64,000 nucleotides of DNA from positions 1 to 64,000 of the forward strand of contig CAYQUO010000008.1 in assembly GCA_964420835.1 (NCBI GenBank), given 5' to 3'. This DNA is from CAYQUO01 sp964420835 (GTDB taxonomy: Bacteria; Chloroflexota; Anaerolineae; Anaerolineales; Anaerolineaceae). Under the pieces are notes generated by a model that saw only the letters and a list, made by a program, of their open reading frames with translations, ran no database searches and was not told where the DNA came from. This document shows positions 43,541 through 52,477 of this stretch, piece after piece (the stretch's first letter is position 1; each line of letters starts with the position of its first letter). Both the position numbers and the translations under genes were made by a program.

Positions 43541-43667
43541 CCGGGCTGCCCACAACGGGTTTGACGGGAACGGCAAGCTGACCTATAACGAGGCTGCCTG
43601 CCAGACACTGATTGAAAGTAGCTCGTGAAGCGAAATTCTTAGTACCAACTCCCGTGGTAAAGCTAAT

Positions 43668-43698
43668 TTGTACTTCTTTTGTCCCATTTTGGTATAAT
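43668..43698 (+). promoter_or_regulatory. Extended -10 promoter close to the L,D-transpeptidase ATG
   Basis: TGG-TATAAT with TATAAT at 43693-43698; a poor -35 (TTGTAC, 43668-43673) is 19 nt away. The expected start is 43705-43706, i.e. at or next to the ATG, so the mRNA may have almost no leader. Confidence 0.5.
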
Positions 43699-43705
43699 CC
43701 TCCCC

Positions 43706-44755
43706 ATGGACAAACAGATGAGCCGCCGGGATTTCCTGAAACTCGCAGCCCTGGGAGCAGGCTCCCTGGCCTTTCGTTCCTTCTTCGGCAGTGGCGAGGA
43801 GACCGATACAGGGGACATCGTCCGCATTACCACCACATCCGTCAGCGTTTACTCCAAACCAAATGACAAGAGCCAGATCCTTTACCAGCGTTTTCGGGAT
43901 GAACTGGTGAACGTTTATTATGAGGTGGTTTCCGAAGACGGGCCTGCGCATAACCCACTGTGGTACCGGGTCTGGCGCGGTTACATACACAGCGCCCACA
44001 CCCAGCGAGTGAAAATGCGGATTAACGAGATACCCGGCGGGATTACGGGCGAGAAACAATTGATCGAGATCACCGTTCCGTTCAGCCAGTCCAGGCAGCA
44101 CAACAAATACGACGGCTGGTACGATGTTTACCGCCTGTATTACGGAAGCGTTCACTGGGCTGTTGGAATCGAAGAAGGGCCGGATGGACGCGCCTGGTAC
44201 CGGATCAAGGACGAACTGCTGGACGCCGACTCCACGGATTATTTCATCCCAGCACCACATGCCCGCTTAATTGAGGATCGCGAATACGCTCCCATCTCAA
44301 CCGATGTTCCCCCGGAAAAGAAACGCATTGAGGTTTCCATCCCGATGCAGACGCTGACAGCCTATGAATACGACAAGGTGGTGCTGCACACGAGCATTGC
44401 CTCCGGCATTCCGATGGCTGAACCCCCTCCCGGACAGGTATCCACCGACACGCCAAAGGGGGAATTCCACATCCAGAACAAAATGCCCTCCAAGCATATG
44501 GGGGATGGCACCCTGACTGCTGACCTGGAAGCCTATGTGATCCCCGGGGTGCCCTGGGTGTGTTTCTTTGAACCGAAAAATGGGGTTGCCACACATGGCA
44601 CCTACTGGCACACCAATTACGGTACACCCATGAGCCATGGCTGCGTTAACATGCGGACGGAAGAGGCCAAATGGCTCTTCAGATGGACCACACCGGTTTA
44701 CGAGCCGGGAAAATGGGATAAAATCGGTTATGGCACGCTGGTAATCGTCCGGTAA
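43706..44755 (+). CDS. L,D-transpeptidase (YkuD domain), Tat-type signal
   Basis: About 349 residues. N-terminal twin-arginine motif SRRDFLK and a hydrophobic stretch, an SH3-like middle region, and a YkuD domain with THGTYWH and catalytic SHGCVNM. It would form 3-3 cross-links or anchor proteins in peptidoglycan after export. ATG 43706 (MDKQMSRRDFLK) is chosen; no ribosome binding site is visible before it. Stop lies 3 nt from the convergent hemW stop. Confidence 0.9.
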   Translation: MDKQMSRRDFLKLAALGAGSLAFRSFFGSGEETDTGDIVRITTTSVSVYSKPNDKSQILYQRFRDELVNVYYEVVSEDGPAHNPLWYRVWRGYIHSAHTQRVKMRINEIPGGITGEKQLIEITVPFSQSRQHNKYDGWYDVYRLYYGSVHWAVGIEEGPDGRAWYRIKDELLDADSTDYFIPAPHARLIEDREYAPISTDVPPEKKRIEVSIPMQTLTAYEYDKVVLHTSIASGIPMAEPPPGQVSTDTPKGEFHIQNKMPSKHMGDGTLTADLEAYVIPGVPWVCFFEPKNGVATHGTYWHTNYGTPMSHGCVNMRTEEAKWLFRWTTPVYEPGKWDKIGYGTLVIVR

Positions 44756-44758
44756 TCC

Positions 44759-45952
44759 TTAATTCCCCACAAATTCAGAAAAAACCCGGTTCCCCAACAG
44801 GCGGCCGCGCCGTGTGAGGCGCAGGATATCCCCATTTAGGCCGCTTCGCTCCAGCAAGCCCTGCCGGATCAATTGATCGATTTCCTTTGAAAATACATCC
44901 TCAGGAGCAATGCCGAACCGTTCCTGGAAGGAATGAATGGAAACCCCTTCATTTGTCAGCCGCAGGCCGACCATCATGGTCTCCTGCATCTCCATCCACC
45001 TGTTCACCTTCGTTCCCTGATCAACCGCCGGGCTGAAGGGGAACTTAACATCCCCGGGATGTTCCATGGATCGGATATAGGGGGATATCCGGGAAAGATT
45101 GGAATACCTCCACCCGCCAGCGAACCCGTGCGCCCCGGCGCCAAAACCCAGGTACTCCTGGTTGTGCCAGTATTGCAGGTTGTGCCGGCACTCCCAGGAC
45201 TGCCCATCCCCAGGCAGGCGAGCCCAATTCGATATTTCGTATTGGTAAAAACCACATTCCTGTAAATAATCCATGGCAAATTCATATTGGTCCGCTGCCC
45301 GATCATCATCAGGCATGCAAACCAGACCATGGTCGACCCACCGTTGCAGGGGGGTTCCAGATTCCACGGATAGGGCATACAGAGACAAATGGCAGGGTTC
45401 CAATGCAACCGCCATCTGCAGGCTCCTTTCCCATTGGTTCAAGGATTGACCTGGGAGGCCATAGATGAGGTCGAGGCTGATGTTTTTGATTCCGGCTTGT
45501 TTACTCCATTCCACCGCCTGAATGACATCAAAAGTGTCATGTCGTCGCTCCAGAAAGCGCAGCTCTTCCGGAATGACGGATTGCATGCCCAGGCTTACCC
45601 GGTTGACGCCCAATGCATGGACAGCCTCGAGAAATGGATGGGTGAGTGTCCCGGGATTGGCTTCCAGGGTGATCTCACAATTGTCGGCTAAAGGAAAACC
45701 CCTCCGCACGAATCGAAGGATATGTTCCACCTGTTTCGCGTCCAGCAGCGAGGGGGTGCCACCGCCAAAATACACAGTGCCAACCGTTTTCTCCATCTTT
45801 TTGGATGTCCCGATTAACTGGATCTCGGTACAAAGAGCCTGAACATAAGCCGGGATCCGATCAACCATTCCGGCGTAGGTATTAAAATCACAATACCCGC
45901 AACGGTTCCGGCAGAAGGGGATGTGAAGATAAATACCAAGATCCTCAGGCAT
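44759..45952 (-). CDS. hemW: HemW-like radical SAM heme chaperone
   Basis: About 397 residues. LYLHIPFCRNRCGYCDF carries CxxxCxxC with the following Cys position replaced as in HemW (DF rather than C), then FGGGTPSLL, and the C-terminal HemN domain. HemW delivers heme to target proteins; true HemN needs a further Cys that is lacking here. Start ATG 45952 matches the family (MPEDLGIYLHIPFC). No other heme genes in the window. Confidence 0.9.
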   Translation of the reverse strand: MPEDLGIYLHIPFCRNRCGYCDFNTYAGMVDRIPAYVQALCTEIQLIGTSKKMEKTVGTVYFGGGTPSLLDAKQVEHILRFVRRGFPLADNCEITLEANPGTLTHPFLEAVHALGVNRVSLGMQSVIPEELRFLERRHDTFDVIQAVEWSKQAGIKNISLDLIYGLPGQSLNQWERSLQMAVALEPCHLSLYALSVESGTPLQRWVDHGLVCMPDDDRAADQYEFAMDYLQECGFYQYEISNWARLPGDGQSWECRHNLQYWHNQEYLGFGAGAHGFAGGWRYSNLSRISPYIRSMEHPGDVKFPFSPAVDQGTKVNRWMEMQETMMVGLRLTNEGVSIHSFQERFGIAPEDVFSKEIDQLIRQGLLERSGLNGDILRLTRRGRLLGNRVFSEFVGN

Positions 45953-46016
45953 ACCTGGCGAGCATAGCACATTGCCGCATGATTGAAAAGGACAAGGAAG
46001 GTGAAATACCCGCTTG

Positions 46017-46025
46017 TGGTATAAT
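46017..46025 (+). promoter_or_regulatory. Extended -10 element for the LysM gene
   Basis: TGG-TATAAT 38 nt before the ATG at 46064; no convincing -35. Located in the 111-nt divergent region with hemW. Confidence 0.4.
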
Positions 46026-46063
46026 TTTCACTCGTTCGGGAGCATACCCCGGTTAATCCGATC

Positions 46064-47203
46064 ATGAGTTTCGACCCTGCACCAACCCCTGGAAAAACCT
46101 GCCCTACCTGCGGCACCCGCCTGGCTGCGGATGCTCAACGCTGCACAGTATGCGGACGAACGTTCGTGCTGGAGGGCAAGAAATCCAAGGGGGTTCAAGG
46201 TCCCCGGTTGCCGGAAATCACGCTTTCCCTGCCCATCGCCCTTGGACTTGTCATCCTTGTGCTGGCCATTGGAGCGGCGATCGTTTTCATCGCACTCAGT
46301 TCCACCGGCCGCGTGATTGAGCCCACCCAAACTCCAACCATCACAACCACTCCAACTCTGACGCTGACACCGACCGCCAGCCTGACACCGACGCCCTACC
46401 CCACTGCAACACCCCTGCCACCCCTGGAATATACCGTCAAGGGTGGTGACTACTGCAGCACGATTGCGGCCTTCTTCAACGTTTCGGTACAAAGCATTGT
46501 GCTCCTGAACAACCTCCCAGCCGACTGTGGTACGCTGTACATCGGTCAGAAATTGCTGATCCCCCAACCCACACCAACTGCATCCCCTTTACCTTCTTCG
46601 ACGCTCAGTGAGGCTGAAGCCACCGAATCGGCATGCGAAAAACTGCCCTATACTGTAGGGGAAAACGATACGCTCAGCGGAATTGCCCGCAATTACAACG
46701 TGAGCATTGAAACCATCAAGGAATACAATGGATTAACCAGCGACATTGTATTCTCCGGCCAGCCACTCCTTATACCTCTCTGTCAACGGCTGCCAACAGA
46801 AGGCCCAACGCCAACCCCAACCAACCCACCGCCATACCCCGCCCCAAACCTGCTGCTGCCGGCAGACGGGAGCACATTCCTGGGCAGCGGCGACACGATC
46901 ACCCTTCAATGGGCAGCCATTGGAACCCTGCGCGATAACGAAGCCTATCAGGTGAATGTTGATGATGTGACCGATGGCACCGGGAGAAAATTGATCGAGT
47001 ACGTCACCGACACGAAATTCATCGTTCCGGCAAGTTTCCGGCCGACCTCGAACCTGCCTCACATCCTGCGCTGGTGGATCATCCCCGTCCGCCAGACCGG
47101 CAGCACAAAGGACGGGCAACCCATTTGGGAACCTGCAGGTGCACAAAGCATTCCACGTGTGTTCACCTGGCAGGGAGTTGCGGTCGCCACCCCTACCCCG
47201 TAA
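46064..47203 (+). CDS. Zinc-ribbon, membrane-anchored protein with two LysM domains
   Basis: 379 residues: cytoplasmic zinc ribbon (CPTCG...CTVCG, residues 13-31), one transmembrane helix (~57-79), a Thr/Pro linker (~88-120), LysM 1 (YTVKGGDYCSTIAAFFNVS), linker, LysM 2 (YTVGENDTLSGIARNYNVS), a Pro-rich linker and a C-terminal beta domain (~255-370). LysM domains suggest peptidoglycan or glycan binding outside the cell. It sits near the L,D-transpeptidase, consistent with a wall function, but is not in one operon with it. Confidence 0.85.
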   Translation: MSFDPAPTPGKTCPTCGTRLAADAQRCTVCGRTFVLEGKKSKGVQGPRLPEITLSLPIALGLVILVLAIGAAIVFIALSSTGRVIEPTQTPTITTTPTLTLTPTASLTPTPYPTATPLPPLEYTVKGGDYCSTIAAFFNVSVQSIVLLNNLPADCGTLYIGQKLLIPQPTPTASPLPSSTLSEAEATESACEKLPYTVGENDTLSGIARNYNVSIETIKEYNGLTSDIVFSGQPLLIPLCQRLPTEGPTPTPTNPPPYPAPNLLLPADGSTFLGSGDTITLQWAAIGTLRDNEAYQVNVDDVTDGTGRKLIEYVTDTKFIVPASFRPTSNLPHILRWWIIPVRQTGSTKDGQPIWEPAGAQSIPRVFTWQGVAVATPTP

Positions 47204-47208
47204 AAGAA

Positions 47209-47234
47209 AACCAGCGGTTTGAGACACGCTGGTT
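47209..47234 (-). terminator. Intrinsic terminator downstream of trxB
   Basis: AACCAGCG / CGCTGGTT stem with a 10-nt loop; on the minus strand it runs into TTTTCTTTT, a good T-tract, 43 nt after the trxB stop. It may also serve the convergent LysM gene. A second small hairpin (TCCCC/GGGGA, 47253-47265) lies between it and trxB. Confidence 0.7.
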
Positions 47235-47276
47235 ACAGGCTAATATTTAGAATCCCCTGTGGGGAATTATTAGTAT

Positions 47277-48251
47277 TCAGGATTGCGATGCTTCCAGGTA
47301 GCGGGTGACCTGAATGGCTGCGGCAGCTCCCATGCCCGCCGAAGTCACCACCTGCCGGTAATGCGGATCTGCCGCCTCGCCGGCGACGAATACCCCTGGA
47401 ATGTTGGTCTTCATGGTTTCATCGCTGCGGATATAGCCCCTTTCATCCAAATCGATCTGGCCTTTGAACATTTCCGTGTTGGGGTTATGACCAATGAAAA
47501 TAAAGATCCCGTCGGCAGAAATCGTCCTCTCCTCTCCAGTTTTTACATTTTTCGCCCGAACCCCGGTTACAGCATCGGAACCCAGGATCTCTGATACTAC
47601 CGTATCCCATATGAAACTGATCTTGGGGTTCTCCCTCGCCCTGTTCTGGAGGATTGCACCGGCCCGCAAGGCATCCCGCCTGTGAATAATGTTTACGGAT
47701 GAGGCAAAGCGAGTAAGGAATAGGCTTTCCTCCAGGGCACTGTCGCCCCCACCAACCACGATGACCTGTTTCCCTTTGAAAAACCAGCCATCACAGGTTG
47801 CACAATAGGAGACGCCCCGGCCGGCAAGTTCCTTCTCACCGGGAACCTGCAAATGGTTCGGGCTTGCCCCAGTGGCAATGACCAGTGTTTCTGCATGAAC
47901 CTCTCTGCCATATGCCCGTATGATCAAGGGCTTTTTAGACAGGTCCACCGAGGAAGCTGTTTCGAATTCAAAACGTGCGCCAAATCTTTCCGCCTGTTTC
48001 TGGAAGAGCTCTCCCAATTGCAGCCCACCCACACCATCCGGGAAGCCTGGATAATTTTCGATCAAATTGGTTGTGCCGGCCTGGCCGCCCAGTTCCATGC
48101 CTGTAAAAACCAACGGCTGCAACTCGGCGCGAGCCAGGTACAGGGCGGCGGACATGCCCGCCGGACCAGCTCCCAACACGAGTACCTTGACCTTGTCGAT
48201 CTGGGGAGGTTGTGATTTGCCCGAAGATTCTCCGGTAATACCAATAGCCAT
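47277..48251 (-). CDS. trxB: Thioredoxin reductase
   Basis: About 324 residues. FAD motif VLGAGPAGMSAALY, redox-active CATC in VSYCATCDGWFF, NAD(P) motif VVGGGDSALEES, and C-terminal GVFVAGEAAD (usually GDV). It reduces thioredoxin and could supply the peroxiredoxin at 10 kb. ATG 48251 is preceded by AGGAGTAACAAG. A short N-terminal extension (ITGESSGKSQPPQIDKV) precedes the core. Confidence 0.92.
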   Translation of the reverse strand: MAIGITGESSGKSQPPQIDKVKVLVLGAGPAGMSAALYLARAELQPLVFTGMELGGQAGTTNLIENYPGFPDGVGGLQLGELFQKQAERFGARFEFETASSVDLSKKPLIIRAYGREVHAETLVIATGASPNHLQVPGEKELAGRGVSYCATCDGWFFKGKQVIVVGGGDSALEESLFLTRFASSVNIIHRRDALRAGAILQNRARENPKISFIWDTVVSEILGSDAVTGVRAKNVKTGEERTISADGIFIFIGHNPNTEMFKGQIDLDERGYIRSDETMKTNIPGVFVAGEAADPHYRQVVTSAGMGAAAAIQVTRYLEASQS

Positions 48252-48322
48252 CTTGTTACTCCTGTATTTCAAACATCTCAACTATGACGAATTCATCATT
48301 CAAAGGTTACATACGGACAATT

Positions 48323-49675
48323 TTACGTCGGCTTCACTGCGGCATCAGCAATCTCCAGGGCTTTATCAATGATTGACAACCCTTCATCCAGTTCTTCCGG
48401 TGTAATAATGAGCGGGGGAATGATCAATATTGTACTCCAGTGAATGTAAACGAACACACCGTTTTGAAGCAGGTATTTTTGAATTTCCTCCATCTCCGAT
48501 GAGGTCCCATTAAATGGCGACAGCGGTTCCCTGGTTACAGGGTTCCGAACCAACTCGATGGCAGCAAACAATCCAATCGAACGGACATCACCAACGGACG
48601 GGTGTCGGGCTTTCAACCCGGCCAATTCTTCTGAGAGGACCAATCCCGTGCGCGCTGCGCGGGGAACCATGTCCTCTTCCTGCATCACCTGGATGACAGC
48701 CGCCGCGGTTGCCAGACAAAGCGGGTGACCGTTGTACGTAAGACCACCCTGGAAGACCCGGTCGTTAAACTGGTCAGCAATCTCCTGTCGCATGGCCACC
48801 GCTCCCAGAGGCGCATAACCGGAAGTCAGACCCTTGGCAATGGTCATGATATCCGGCTTGACGTTCCATTGATCAACGGCGAACCATTTTCCCGTCCTGC
48901 CAAAACCACTCATCACCTCATCAGCAATTAGAAGTATCCCATGCCGGTCGCAAATGTTGCGCACTCCCTGCAGGTAGCCCGGAGGCGGGATAATGATACC
49001 GTTTGTCCCGGTCACCGGTTCAAGCAGGATGGCTGCAATCGTTTCCGGCCCTTCATACTGGATGATCTCTTCAAGGTGGTTCAAGTAATCAAGCGTGAAT
49101 TCAGAATCAGGAATGTCAGGGTTGGTCCTGTGAAAAGTGGACCGGTATCGATGTGGATCCAGAAAATGAACCACGCCGGACATCACCGCCGGTTCCCAAG
49201 CCCATCGGCGGGGGTCTCCTGTAAGAGCCATGGCGCCGAAGGATGCCCCGTGATAGGAACGGTAACGGGCGAGGATCTTATTCCTGCCAGTGGCTGCCCT
49301 GGCGAACTTGATGGCGTTCTCATTCGCCTCGGCGCCGCCAAGGGTATAAAAATACCGGGTTAACCCCTCCGGAAGGACTTCGGCAAGCAACCCACCCAAG
49401 ATTGCCCTCGGGCGTGTGGCCATGTTGGGGGCTGCAAATGCCAGTTCCCTGGCCTGCTGCGCGATCGCATCAATAACCCGCTCATTCCCATGCCCAATGT
49501 TTACGCACATGATCATTGAATTTAGGTCAAGATATCGCTTCCCTTCGGCATCCCAAAAATATACCCCCTTTGCCTGCGTAACAGGGAGTGGGGATACATG
49601 GGATTGGGCAGACCAGGTCCAAAAATTATGTTTTAGCGAAAGCGGTAGAATTTCAGAATCCAAAATCTGTCTCAT
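48323..49675 (-). CDS. Class-III PLP-dependent aminotransferase
   Basis: About 450 residues. Substrate loop FYTLGGAEANENAIKFAR, PLP-phosphate region SYHGASFGAMALTG, LIADEVMSGFGRTGKW, and catalytic Lys in TIAKGLTSGYAPLGAV. Closest in style to taurine, beta-alanine or putrescine-type omega-aminotransferases; substrate not assignable. ATG 49675 follows AGGAGCGAA; the longer in-frame extension to 49738 is unlikely. It lies upstream of trxB on the same strand with a 71-nt gap. Confidence 0.9.
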   Translation of the reverse strand: MRQILDSEILPLSLKHNFWTWSAQSHVSPLPVTQAKGVYFWDAEGKRYLDLNSMIMCVNIGHGNERVIDAIAQQARELAFAAPNMATRPRAILGGLLAEVLPEGLTRYFYTLGGAEANENAIKFARAATGRNKILARYRSYHGASFGAMALTGDPRRWAWEPAVMSGVVHFLDPHRYRSTFHRTNPDIPDSEFTLDYLNHLEEIIQYEGPETIAAILLEPVTGTNGIIIPPPGYLQGVRNICDRHGILLIADEVMSGFGRTGKWFAVDQWNVKPDIMTIAKGLTSGYAPLGAVAMRQEIADQFNDRVFQGGLTYNGHPLCLATAAAVIQVMQEEDMVPRAARTGLVLSEELAGLKARHPSVGDVRSIGLFAAIELVRNPVTREPLSPFNGTSSEMEEIQKYLLQNGVFVYIHWSTILIIPPLIITPEELDEGLSIIDKALEIADAAVKPT

Positions 49676-49932
49676 TTTCGCTCCTGCACACCAAGAAATG
49701 CCTAATGCTACCATAATATCCATGCCGGTAAGGGTCATGGTTTTCCCGTTAAATGAATGACATGAATGATGGATAATGCATCATTCTTTAAAGCAGAGAA
49801 CCATACGGGCATACTTCCTGCCCCGGATGGTTGCGTCGCTGTTGAAGATCTTTCTGCTTAATCGAGGTGAAGATGTTCTGTGATTAATGGTTGAATGTTG
49901 ACGCCAATATACCCTGCCGGCCTGTTGCGCGT

Positions 49933-50580
49933 TTATTCCTCTTCTTCTTGAATTAAGACTGCCCGGGCTGGAGCGCCGTCGCTGCCAGCCAGTTTTATCG
50001 GCAGGCAATATAGATCATAGACGCCTTCCGGGACCCTTCCGAGATCCAACCCTTCCAGCAGAACAATCCCGGCCTGCAGAAGTATCTCATGGGTTGGTCG
50101 GCTTTCCCGGTAGGGTGCAACGGATAAATAATCGATGCCAACGAGCCTAATCTTCCGGTTAACAAGGAATTCTGCGCCATCGGGGCTGATGGCGACAAAA
50201 TCCTTGTGGAACAAGGGGGTTTTTTCATCCCAGTATCTGGAATTGCGTGTTTTAAAGATTACCCGCTGGATATCCTCTTCAAAATGACAGGTTTCCAAAA
50301 CATCGCTGGTGATCAGGCCAACATCTGTCGGAATCTTAACCACCTGTGCCGGCCCCAACAAAACATCAAGTGATAGATTCTCAACACTTTTCTCACCCGG
50401 CAGAAAATGGACAGGTGCATCAACGTGTGTACCAGTGTGAACACTGGTGACAAACCGTGATACGTTGGAAGCCCCTCCCTCCTCGATCTTGCTCACCCTT
50501 TCAAGGATAATCGTGGGATCTCCAGGCCAAACCGGCATGGTTGGAGAAATGGTCAAGGAAATATCAAATATCTTGCGCAT
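49933..50580 (-). CDS. Cyclase-family metal-dependent hydrolase (kynurenine formamidase-like)
   Basis: 215 residues. Motif HTGTHVDAPVHF, the HxGTHxDxPxHF metal site of the cyclase/KynB family, and the DYLSVAPY region. Members hydrolyse N-formylkynurenine, isatin or other amides; exact substrate unknown. The 257 nt between this stop and the aminotransferase start hold no gene that I can support. Confidence 0.88.
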   Translation of the reverse strand: MRKIFDISLTISPTMPVWPGDPTIILERVSKIEEGGASNVSRFVTSVHTGTHVDAPVHFLPGEKSVENLSLDVLLGPAQVVKIPTDVGLITSDVLETCHFEEDIQRVIFKTRNSRYWDEKTPLFHKDFVAISPDGAEFLVNRKIRLVGIDYLSVAPYRESRPTHEILLQAGIVLLEGLDLGRVPEGVYDLYCLPIKLAGSDGAPARAVLIQEEEE

Positions 50581-50604
50581 GAGAAAGCCTCCGTTCGTGG
50601 AATC

Positions 50605-52323
50605 TTACCACTGACTACCGGAAAACGCATCTGCCAGGAGTTCCCTGCGTTCCTCTAGGGTCATTGGCCTGGGACGTGAAAAATCCTCCAACATGGCTGT
50701 TAACACCTCGGTCCCAATAAATTTGCCATCATAGAAAACATGACGGTCAAGAAATTCACGCCGGGTCCCTGAAATAACAAGATCTTTCCCCGTTGCCGGC
50801 ACCGGCATCCACATCTGATCAAAGAACAGGTTGCCAAGCCCGTAATGAATGAGACTATCTCCAATAAAGGCAAAACCCTGTGGGTAATGGGACTGGCTCC
50901 CGCTCACAATGACCGCACCGGCTTCTGCAAGAGGGTTGAAATCGCGCACCTGCAAAGGGGCAGGGTTGAAAATGTAGTATTCAAAATGCTGCAGGGAAAC
51001 AATGGGGAGGTATCCTGAATGTTTTAAGGACCTGATCTCGTCGATCATCCGGCTGTAATCACAAGATGCGGCCCCTGCCCGGTCTTTCTCAGCCCATACC
51101 GTTGGCGGGCCTGAAGAGTTACAGCCCATGAACGCCAGCCTGTTCCCGTTATTTTCGACAAGCAGCGGTTTCTGAGCTTCAAACAAATCCATCCCGCCAC
51201 CATAAAAGGCCATTCCACGGTCCTTGTACATCTGCAGGGTTTTTACCAACGCCTCTCTTGAATAATCCACCAGGTGGTTGCCTGTCAATTCCACAATGTC
51301 AGTGCCAACTGCCTCAAGCAATTCGATGTATTCCGGCCGACTGCAAAAAAGCAGTGAACGTGAATAGGCATTTGCCGGAGGGCAGTAATCCAAAAACGAA
51401 ACCTCATTGGATATGTGAACAAGGTCGGAGTTTTCGAACCACGGCATAATATCCCCAGCGGGATAAGTCATGCCGAATTTTTCCATTTTCGCACCAGTCG
51501 CCCGAACCAGCGCCGTCGTTCCGGTCATTAATACTGTTGTTAATTTTTCCGGTATACGGTTGCTGGTTGGCAGTTCCAGCCTAGGAGGCAAGCCTGACCC
51601 TGTAAAGCCAAACGGTATTACCAGGGGATAATTGCTGGGGAAAAAACCGGTTTCCAGCGGAGAGGCCCCATTCACTTTAAGGACCTTCCATCTTGGGTTC
51701 AGTTCTTCGAAGGGTATTAACGCCAGGCTGGGCTGGTCCTCCCATGCGGCTGTCAACAAGTCCTCCGGTTCCTTCACGGTCACATGATCATACGATGGCT
51801 TCCCAAAGCGATGCTCGAATACTGCCAGGGTGGTTTTGGAGAGGAAGATCTTCAAATCACCATTCTCTTTGGGGAACAGCCCTTTCCAAACCAGCCGAAC
51901 ATCATCAAGGGTGTATTCATCTTCGAGGGTGGGAAATGGGGCCACCAATAAATAAACCCAATGTGTCAAAGCATTGTTTTCGTCCGTTTCCCCCAAATGG
52001 ACAGCTGCCTGATCCGCTTCCGCAGCAAGCAGGTCCTGCGGGATCAATGCACGAATTCCATCCGGCACACCAATATCCAGCCAAATTGCCCCATTATTAA
52101 CAGGGTTTGAACTGGTAACCGGCGTTGCAGTTGGTTTTTGACCTGCCCCTGCTGCAAGGACAAGCTCCGGGCTGGGTTGCCCCAAAACAGGAAATAAATC
52201 TTCTCCAGGAGTAGGCCGACCATCGGCATTACATCCAACCAGAACGCCCACTCCAATAAGGATTAGGGTCAGAAGTTGAAAACCATGCTGATTATTCTTA
52301 TAAGACGCCAGGGTGATTTTCAT
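50605..52323 (-). CDS. CapA-family (PGA_cap) lipoprotein with extra N-terminal domain
   Basis: 572 residues. Signal with lipobox LVGC (Cys31), a Pro/Thr linker, an N-terminal ~200-residue region (residues ~75-280) that resembles a substrate-binding fold, and a C-terminal CapA-like metallophosphatase-fold domain (GDIMPWFENSDLVHISNEVSFL, VELTGNHLVDYSREAL, ENNGNRLAFMGCNSSGPP, PIVSLQHFEYYIF, GSQSHYPQGF). CapA-like proteins take part in poly-gamma-glutamate or surface polymer metabolism. The extra domain is unusual. It lies 24 nt upstream of the cyclase-family gene on the same strand. Confidence 0.82.
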   Translation of the reverse strand: MKITLASYKNNQHGFQLLTLILIGVGVLVGCNADGRPTPGEDLFPVLGQPSPELVLAAGAGQKPTATPVTSSNPVNNGAIWLDIGVPDGIRALIPQDLLAAEADQAAVHLGETDENNALTHWVYLLVAPFPTLEDEYTLDDVRLVWKGLFPKENGDLKIFLSKTTLAVFEHRFGKPSYDHVTVKEPEDLLTAAWEDQPSLALIPFEELNPRWKVLKVNGASPLETGFFPSNYPLVIPFGFTGSGLPPRLELPTSNRIPEKLTTVLMTGTTALVRATGAKMEKFGMTYPAGDIMPWFENSDLVHISNEVSFLDYCPPANAYSRSLLFCSRPEYIELLEAVGTDIVELTGNHLVDYSREALVKTLQMYKDRGMAFYGGGMDLFEAQKPLLVENNGNRLAFMGCNSSGPPTVWAEKDRAGAASCDYSRMIDEIRSLKHSGYLPIVSLQHFEYYIFNPAPLQVRDFNPLAEAGAVIVSGSQSHYPQGFAFIGDSLIHYGLGNLFFDQMWMPVPATGKDLVISGTRREFLDRHVFYDGKFIGTEVLTAMLEDFSRPRPMTLEERRELLADAFSGSQW

Positions 52324-52414
52324 ATTCGCCCATTATAGTGATTATCCACAAGAAGGAAAAGGCAGACATTAAGGTAATCGGTCAGGCTTGATAGTTCTTG
52401 ATAGGATATTATTC

Positions 52415-52420
52415 TATAAT
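52415..52420 (+). promoter_or_regulatory. -10 element upstream of the thiolase gene
   Basis: TATAAT 57 nt before the thiolase ATG. Two TTGATA copies (52388, 52398) lie upstream but at 21 and 11 nt, not ideal distances. Confidence 0.4.
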
Positions 52421-52477
52421 TCATTAGGCGTCAGGGATTCAAAAAATTCAAAGCAGAAATTAGAGAAAGGGGTTGCC

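Noticed and set aside
43063..43576. Several short open frames on both strands across the tRNA-Pro array, some translating to VGAKGF-type peptides
   Set aside because: They are readings of repeated tRNA 3' ends and terminators. This type of peptide is a well-known artefact, and none has a ribosome binding site.
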